Assembly (NCBI GenBank): GCA_950295325.1
Contig: OX485803.1
Span: 51,909,554-51,973,553, forward strand
Origin: Polytrichum commune
Lineage: Eukaryota > Streptophyta > Polytrichopsida > Polytrichales > Polytrichaceae
Reading direction: 5' to 3'
DNA length: 64,000 bases
The stretch's first letter is position 1. Every line of letters begins with the position of its first letter. Under the pieces are notes generated by a model that worked only from the letters and a program-made list of their open reading frames with translations, was not told the origin of the DNA and did not search any database. The translations under genes and the position numbers were made by a program. This document shows positions 58,396 to 64,000 of the stretch, piece by piece.

Positions 58396-59461
58396 CATTC
58401 CACCTTTGTAGGAGATGGATTTGGTAGTTATCCCATCCCACAAGTCTCCCACAATCCAATAAGTGTTGGGCATGTGGACAACTCAAACCAAATCGACGAG
58501 CTCATACAATTGTTAGAAAATAACCACTTGACAGATGAACAATGACAACTAGCATGTCAATCACTAAGTTTCCTCACCGACAACATTACAACCTCCGTCC
58601 TTGAAACATGTAGTGCCCCACCCATTCCCACGCTATCAAACAAAATTGCCAAACAAGGAGGCTACCTTCCAAAGAAACTCCAAAAAGAATGGAAAATACA
58701 TCTATCTACCTACCATCTTATTAGAAAAACAATATATATCATAAAAAACAACCCAAATTGGCGAATTCACCCCATTATCACACAAGAAATTAACAACCAT
58801 ACCTCTGTCACTATACCCCCACCTCCACATCCTTCCCACCCATACGAAACATGGTTAGCCAACTTAGCCAACATCGCCAAAGAAGCTAAAAACAAAGCCC
58901 GCAAAATAACAACAAACTACACAACCCAACAAATCAAAAAAGCCATATGCAAATACCAACAATTATATGACAAAAGTCCCAAGAAAATTAATAGAAAAAT
59001 CTTCAAGAATATTGACACCCCCCCTCTAGACTGCCTAATAGATCGATTCAATAATATCCTTACAAGCCCCACAGACATCGCACAAGAAATACATGTACAA
59101 CAATCCATAAGTAATAGACCAACTGTCCCAACATGCCATTATCAACCCGATCACCCACAACAATGCCTATGTGGAGTTAGACAATATCCATGGCACGACC
59201 TCAACGGATTTACTATAGAAAAGAGAGGCGAAGCCTTAACTCCCTTACACACATACCTAGACCAAGAAACATACGATATATGTCTTAAAAACCTTACCAA
59301 CGGGAAAATGCCGGGACCCGATCAAATTCCTAACACCATACTAAAAAATATGCCGCCAAGATTCCATAAGCTTCTACTATTATTTTTTACCCACTGTTAT
59401 AAACAAATACAAATACCTGAAACTTGGAAAACGAGCCTTACGATACTCTTATACAAAAAAA
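58396..59461 (+). CDS. LINE ORF, N-terminal region and first RT motifs
   Basis: Open after a TGA at 58393-58395 with no clear ATG, and broken by one TGA at 58543-58545, where CGA (Arg) is the likely original. After about 200 residues of unassigned, lysine- and asparagine-rich sequence comes a CLCGVRQYPWHDL stretch. The first conserved RT block is GKMPGPDQIPNTILKN (about 59305-59352), followed by WKTSLTILLYKK. Frame changes at the A7 run 59455-59461; the next segment continues at once with GNPHHLTNHRPIALANTIYK. Confidence 0.8.
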
Positions 59462-62400
59462 GGCAACCCCCATCACCTCACCAACCATCGGCCTATTGCA
59501 CTTGCCAACACTATTTACAAACTATTTACTAGCACGCTCACTAGTATACTCTCCTCATACGGGGAAAAACACCAAATTCTATATGATAGCCAAGAGGGCT
59601 TTAGAGCTGAAAGATACACCGCCCGACAACTTCAAACCCTCATCGCCGCATTAGAAGATGCACGACTCACTAACCAAGACATCTACATCCTATACATAGA
59701 CTTCAAAAATGCCTTTGGCTCTATCGACCATGCTAGACTCCTCGCCATTATGAAAGACCTCGGTTATCCGCAAGATGTCGTTGCACTAGTAGGAAATATC
59801 TATTCACAATCAACTACCACATTTGTCGGGGAATACTTCGATAAAACACTACCCATACCCATACAAAGGGAAACCATACAAGGAGATACGCTAAGCCCTT
59901 ACCTCTTCATCATCTTTCTCGAACCATTACTTAGATGGCTACAACGCGGACCCCACGGATACACCTTTAAAACCTCTAATACAAAATTAAGTTCCGTGGC
60001 CTATGCGGACGACCTAGCGATAATATCCAACCATACGACATCCATCCAACAACAATTGAACAAGCTAGATAGATATTGCGAATGGGCCGGAATGGACCTC
60101 GGCATCCCGAAATGCGCAATCACAGGATGCCCAAATAAATCCAAACTAAATGCACAAGCCTTTAAAACACATTTAACGACCATCAATATTAACTTCCGAA
60201 ACCAACCAATACCAATACTAAGCCAACACGAACCATATGTTTACCTCGGAATCAATTTAGTTCCATCACTACAATGGAAAACACAAACGCACATCACAAC
60301 AACCAAACTAATCAAACAATGTAAACTCCTAACCACATGCCCAGCCACCATGAAGCAAAAAATACAAATGGTTGACACAGTCATAAGAGCCGGCATAGCC
60401 TATAGCTTTTATGCCGTCCCATACTCACTTCCCGCTATTAAAAAACTAGATAAAAGAATAATTGCCCTACACAAAAATATATGTGGCCTCCCGAAATGCC
60501 TATCAAACGCCGTTACACAACTTCCACAAAATATGTTCGGCACCGAAGCTTTCTCACTAAAAAACGCCTATATAACATGTATCGGAGAACAACTCATAAA
60601 TGCCCTCAACGACCAAGGAAGACTTGGAAGAATATATAATGGATTAACCAAACATATCCTTGCCAAACATGGCGGATCACTCCACCTACCACGAATAACC
60701 CCACATGATTGCATGAGATCACCAATTACTAGAACATTATACCTACTCAAAAAAACTAGTGGCACTCACCTTAGAAGTACACTTGCAAAATTCCCCCTTC
60801 ACCCTACGCCATTAGAGACACAATGGATGAGTCAAGCACACCATATACCCACACTAACTCCCACCACTTCCCTCAAATACTTACATAAATTAATTTTACA
60901 CAACATAACCGAATTAAAACACATCACGCACCCCAATGGCACACACCTCATGACAAATGATGAATTCAAGTACTATTATGCCCCACCCAGTAAACTAGTT
61001 AAAACCGCCCTAGAACACGCGCGTAAGATATTTTGTAAACCCCCTTGTCACAACCAATGCCCAAATACTTGCCTAACACATACGACACCCAATACTCTCA
61101 AGGACGCCTACAAAATACAAAATCATCATATAAACACAAGCCTAAGTAGACATAACATACACCCCATGCCACCCCCACTACCGGAATATCCAAAACCCCC
61201 CTTACACATCCAACGAAACCACATACAATTCCCAATACAATCTATAATAAACGACCACCCTCACACATACAAAGACAAACACAAAATCACAAAACACTAC
61301 ACATCCTACCTTTGCCAATGGATACTTCCTAACGACACCAAATACCATAAATGGCTCCCACAAAGAGATTTGTTCCCTTGGAACAACCAAAACACTATAA
61401 ATCATAACATACTACTCTTAACACAATACTACACCCAAAAACAACACCAACACTTTACCAACATTCTCCAAATAAACTTTAGTGAAGCACAAATGAGAGA
61501 CACAAGATATGTCCGCCCACCACAAGACATACCCCTATGCCACATTCATATCAATGAATGCAACCCGGATAATGACATTGAATGCACACAACACACCATT
61601 CAAAGCCAATATGGCGCATCACACATCTATGATAATGACGGACGCCACCTAATTACCATTCCCGAACTAAGACTACAATGGCTATGGGAACAATACCAAA
61701 ATGCATTAAACAAACCACACAACTTAGAACCCCCCATACAATCCTTTGAAAAAGAAGTGGCATGGTTGTATCAAAGATACAAATATAGAATGCCCAAAAA
61801 CAACCCCCTCAAACTCTCACAACACACCCTCCCAAATGCCATCATAGAAAACATCATTGACTCCTTCCACATCACCCATTCTTACTTCTCATCACCAATC
61901 ACATGTCCTACTACATTGAAACAATTCTCCTCCCCATTTTCTAGGGACAAGGTATTCGGATCAATAGGCACAGCATTCCAACATAAATGGGCAGGGGTGG
62001 GATATGCCCACCCGCACACAGAAAAAGACACTCAACAAGCCCTACATTGGGCTAGACTTGCCGCCAAACATAACCCGGACACAATCACAATACTCATAAC
62101 AACTGACCCAAACTGGTACCACAACATCAACCCCCATGAAGGCCCTTTCCCAGATTCTCACGTTATCTCACATTTCAAAGCAGACACCATTGCATATGAT
62201 GAACCCACAATACCCCCGGAATTACGAACTAACCCACGAACAGAAAATCATGACATCCGCATATTATGTATACACCACAAACACACGTCCCCCGGATCAT
62301 GTGAATATGCGACTCGTATGGACACTATTAGCACTACCCTCCAAATACCCACATCATTTCACACACCGGCACCGCCTACACCTATAAACACCTTAGTAAA

Positions 62401-62467
62401 TAGAAGCAAGAAATGGTCCCAACTTATATACCCGCCCCCCCCATCCACTTACAAACCAAACTTCTAA
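59462..62467 (+). CDS. LINE reverse transcriptase core, linker and possible Dam-like stretch
   Basis: Contains the remaining RT blocks in order: NHRPIALANTIYKLF, QEGFRA, ILYIDFKNAFGSIDH (first catalytic Asp), IQGDTLSPYLFIIFLEPLL, SVAYADDLAII (YADD at 60002-60013), GMDLGIPKCAIT and YLGINL. All three catalytic Asp are present, so the polymerase would copy element RNA at a nicked target. About 650 residues of linker follow, with a CxxxCPNTC cluster near 61050. Around 61900-62130 FGSIGTAFQHKWAGVGYAHP and ALHWARLAAK..DTITILIT resemble the W-G-x-NPP and helix-strand pattern of phage Dam-type methyltransferases, but without an intact DPPY/NPPY motif. The frame ends at TAA 62465-62467 just after a C8 run. 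Confidence 0.9.
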   Translation, partial: GNPHHLTNHRPIALANTIYKLFTSTLTSILSSYGEKHQILYDSQEGFRAERYTARQLQTLIAALEDARLTNQDIYILYIDFKNAFGSIDHARLLAIMKDLGYPQDVVALVGNIYSQSTTTFVGEYFDKTLPIPIQRETIQGDTLSPYLFIIFLEPLLRWLQRGPHGYTFKTSNTKLSSVAYADDLAIISNHTTSIQQQLNKLDRYCEWAGMDLGIPKCAITGCPNKSKLNAQAFKTHLTTININFRNQPIPILSQHEPYVYLGINLVPSLQWKTQTHITTTKLIKQCKLLTTCPATMKQKIQMVDTVIRAGIAYSFYAVPYSLPAIKKLDKRIIALHKNICGLPKCLSNAVTQLPQNMFGTEAFSLKNAYITCIGEQLINALNDQGRLGRIYNGLTKHILAKHGGSLHLPRITPHDCMRSPITRTLYLLKKTSGTHLRSTLAKFPLHPTPLETQWMSQAHHIPTLTPTTSLKYLHKLILHNITELKHITHPNGTHLMTNDEFKYYYAPPSKLVKTALEHARKIFCKPPCHNQCPNTCLTHTTPNTLKDAYKIQNHHINTSLSRHNIHPMPPPLPEYPKPPLHIQRNHIQFPIQSIINDHPHTYKDKHKITKHYTSYLCQWILPNDTKYHKWLPQRDLFPWNNQNTINHNILLLTQYYTQKQHQHFTNILQINFSEAQMRDTRYVRPPQDIPLCHIHINECNPDNDIECTQHTIQSQYGASHIYDNDGRHLITIPELRLQWLWEQYQNALNKPHNLEPPIQSFEKEVAWLYQRYKYRMPKNNPLKLSQHTLPNAIIENIIDSFHITHSYFSSPITCPTTLKQFSSPFSRDKVFGSIGTAFQHKWAGVGYAHPHTEKDTQQALHWARLAAKHNPDTITILITTDPNWYHNINPHEGPFPDSHVISHFKADTIAYDEPTIPPELRTNPRTENHDIRILCIHHKHTSPGSCEYATRMDTISTTLQIPTSFHTPAPPTPINTLVNRSKKWSQLIYPPPPSTYKPNF

Positions 62468-63105
62468 CACTCCCATATACACGAATCAAGACATATGCCT
62501 ACCCCTCAAATACCACCCACAATTTTGCTATTACACGGATGGATCATTCATGCCACCCAAAGAAATAACCCGAGGGCATTGGAGAAGAGAAAAAGCAGGG
62601 TATGGTATATATAACCCCTTCAAAAACCTCAAAATCACAGAAAGACTACCCGGACTCCAAAATATACTTAGGGCAGAACTTATGGCTATACACCACACCC
62701 TCCACCTCCTCACTACCACATACCGGAATGAACTGGCACATATCTTTACAGATTGTCTCAATGTCTTATGCCTCCTGAACACGCAAACTAAACACCCAAC
62801 ACTACACAATAGCCACCCGGATAAAAAGATACTAGAATCCATAGTTAAGATGCTGCAATCCCGCACACAAACCACCACACTACACAAAGTCAAAGCCCAC
62901 ACAAACATTCAAGGTAACGAACAAGCCGATAAATTAGCAAAATTGGGTTGTGAATTAGAACATAGAGACGCTATAGCCACACATGAGTATGCGCACCCCA
63001 CGCCATACTACCTCCAAAAAGATTGGTGGCATTCAATGCAAGAAACACCAGACAAAGGCCCCATCCGACACCTTGGCAAATACATCATCAAACATGATAA
63101 AAAAA
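62442..63105 (+). CDS. LINE RNase H domain
   Basis: Read from the C8 run in the next frame, the chain runs without a stop into an RNase H fold. Visible residues are YTDGS (first Asp, 62532-62546), RAELMAIHH (Glu at 62676), IFTDC (second Asp) and KVKAHTNIQGNEQADKLAK (His at 62898, last Asp at 62928). All four acidic catalytic residues and the His are there, so it is the cellular/I-clade type of RNase H rather than the archaeal-like type of plant L1 elements. It would remove element RNA during second-strand synthesis. The frame then needs another +1 step at the A7 run 63099-63105; unshifted it stops at 63147-63149. Confidence 0.85.
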
Positions 63106-63993
63106 CACAACCTATCCATTCTAGCAACCCAAACACATCAATTACATAAATGGCTTGATAACAAAGATATCGACAAAACATTATCAAATGACTTTTGGAC
63201 CAACCCTGCTATCTCAGACAAGCAAAAAACGTGCTTAGTAAAATTCCGAACCGGACAATACATGGGACAAGCTAGAAAACAACTCTTTTTTGGTAGAATT
63301 GTATACCCATCCCATACATGTAACATTTGCAACTCACTAGAAGCGGATACATGGCTACATATACTCCTTAAGTGCAAACAACAACACATCCACGCACTAA
63401 TTACAAAAAGACATAACAAAGCGGTATGGGAAATCCGCAAACTTCTTGTCTCAAATAAAATAACAAGACACTACATACTCATGAACGCAGGTACATATAA
63501 TGAACTACCCCAAGACAACACAGTACCAACATGGTTACTACCCTGCACATGTGGTACCCAAAGATGTCATTGTAACGCTAGACTTAAACCCGACATTCTA
63601 TGCATTATAGGGCACCCTTACAATTCCCCACCACCAGAAGCACCCACAACAGAAATTACAGTTCAATTTATAGAATTCACATACTATAATGACAGATTCT
63701 CCACTGAAACCATAAATCAAAAAATCACAAAATATCAACCACTCATAAATAATATCATCGCAAAGGGTTGGAACGTAGCCCCACTTATCGTATTAGCATC
63801 TGGTGCTCGAGCCACAACTCACATCCCCTCAATGAACGAACTTGAAACAAAGCTTAAACTCCCTACATCACAAATTAGGAACACATTCAAACAACTTAAC
63901 ATAATTGCCATACAATATGCACACTCAATATTAATCCACAAAAGACGAATAGAAAATAGACAACCCATCACAGACCTACAAAATCATAACTAA
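63099..63993 (+). CDS. LINE CCHC knuckle and REL-type endonuclease
   Basis: Begins with LHKWLDNKDI and KQKTCLVKFRTGQY, the usual helix before a LINE knuckle. Then CNICNSLEADTWLHILLKC gives Cx2Cx9Hx4C (63319-63375). About 55 residues later is a second cluster, CTCGTQRCHC (63544-63573), directly before the endonuclease core. That core has KPD (Asp at 63592), VQFIEFTYYND 27 codons later (Glu at 63673) and NQKITKYQPL with two Lys. A final strand-helix LIVLASGARATTH follows, and the frame ends in TAA at 63991-63993. The PD...E...K order is that of the restriction-enzyme-like endonuclease of R2/NeSL/CRE-type LINEs, which nicks target DNA to prime reverse transcription. Confidence 0.75.
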
Positions 63994-64000
63994 AATTAGA

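Larger units (their letters stand above)
58396..64000 (+). mobile_element. LINE retrotransposon with RT, RNase H and REL endonuclease
   Basis: A single non-LTR retrotransposon, read on the plus strand and running off the right edge just after its last stop (63991-63993). Order: an N-terminal region of unknown function, reverse transcriptase, a long linker, RNase H, a CCHC knuckle, a CxCx4CxC cluster, and a restriction-enzyme-like endonuclease core. No apurinic-type (APE) endonuclease is visible at the 5' side, so the element is either 5'-truncated or relies on the C-terminal endonuclease. The coding strand is very poor in G and rich in A and C. It has one in-frame stop (58543-58545) and three frame changes at homopolymers, so this copy is probably inactive but young, because long stretches are intact. 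Confidence 0.9.

Noticed and set aside
58396-59300. APE-type endonuclease at the LINE N-terminus
   Set aside because: None of the expected APE motifs (such as QE, SDH) is present in the readable frame; the stretch looks like the region just before RT.

Overview
The window reads as nuclear DNA of a streptophyte (a plant, or a land-plant-lineage alga) with a large, AT-rich, repeat-rich genome. Three observations support this. The first is the last exon of a plant-type starch-debranching isoamylase (558-821). The second is a complete ten-exon gene for an organellar MscS-like (MSL) mechanosensitive channel with standard GT-AG introns (20587-30285). The third is a dense scatter of small inverted-repeat DNA transposons of plant type: Stowaway-like, pogo/Emigrant-like and PIF/Harbinger-like. 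The species cannot be named from the sequence.

Layout: 1-821 is the 3' end of the isoamylase gene. About 4.96-8.14 kb, minus strand, is a decayed gene of the DUF7869 type. 9.67-10.44 kb is a decayed, GC-rich FCP1/NLI-type phosphatase-like gene, followed by a GC-rich block of unknown meaning up to about 11.55 kb. 11.6-20.5 kb is mostly repeats. 20.59-30.29 kb is the MSL channel gene. 30.3-58 kb holds no gene I can defend, only dispersed repeats, MITEs and simple repeats. 58.4-64.0 kb is a large LINE-type retrotransposon running off the right edge.

The LINE is the most unusual object here. Downstream of its reverse transcriptase it carries, in order, a long linker with a possible Dam-methyltransferase-like stretch, an RNase H domain with all its acidic residues, a CCHC zinc knuckle, a second cysteine cluster and a restriction-enzyme-like (REL/RLE) endonuclease core. 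RLE-bearing LINE clades usually lack RNase H; Dualen/RandI is the known exception. The reading frame moves three times, each time at a homopolymer of 7-8 bases and each time by the same +1 step.

The small transposons share a few terminal designs. One family has palindromic CACTAAATAT-type ends flanked by TA. A second has GGGCC(A/G)-type ends flanked by TTA. There is also a pogo-like element, a Stowaway-like element, an element with an 8-bp target duplication, and tiny hairpin elements. Two clear cases of one element inside another are visible (18.96-19.56 kb and 32.2-32.8 kb). Several MITEs sit in introns of the MSL gene without disturbing its exons.
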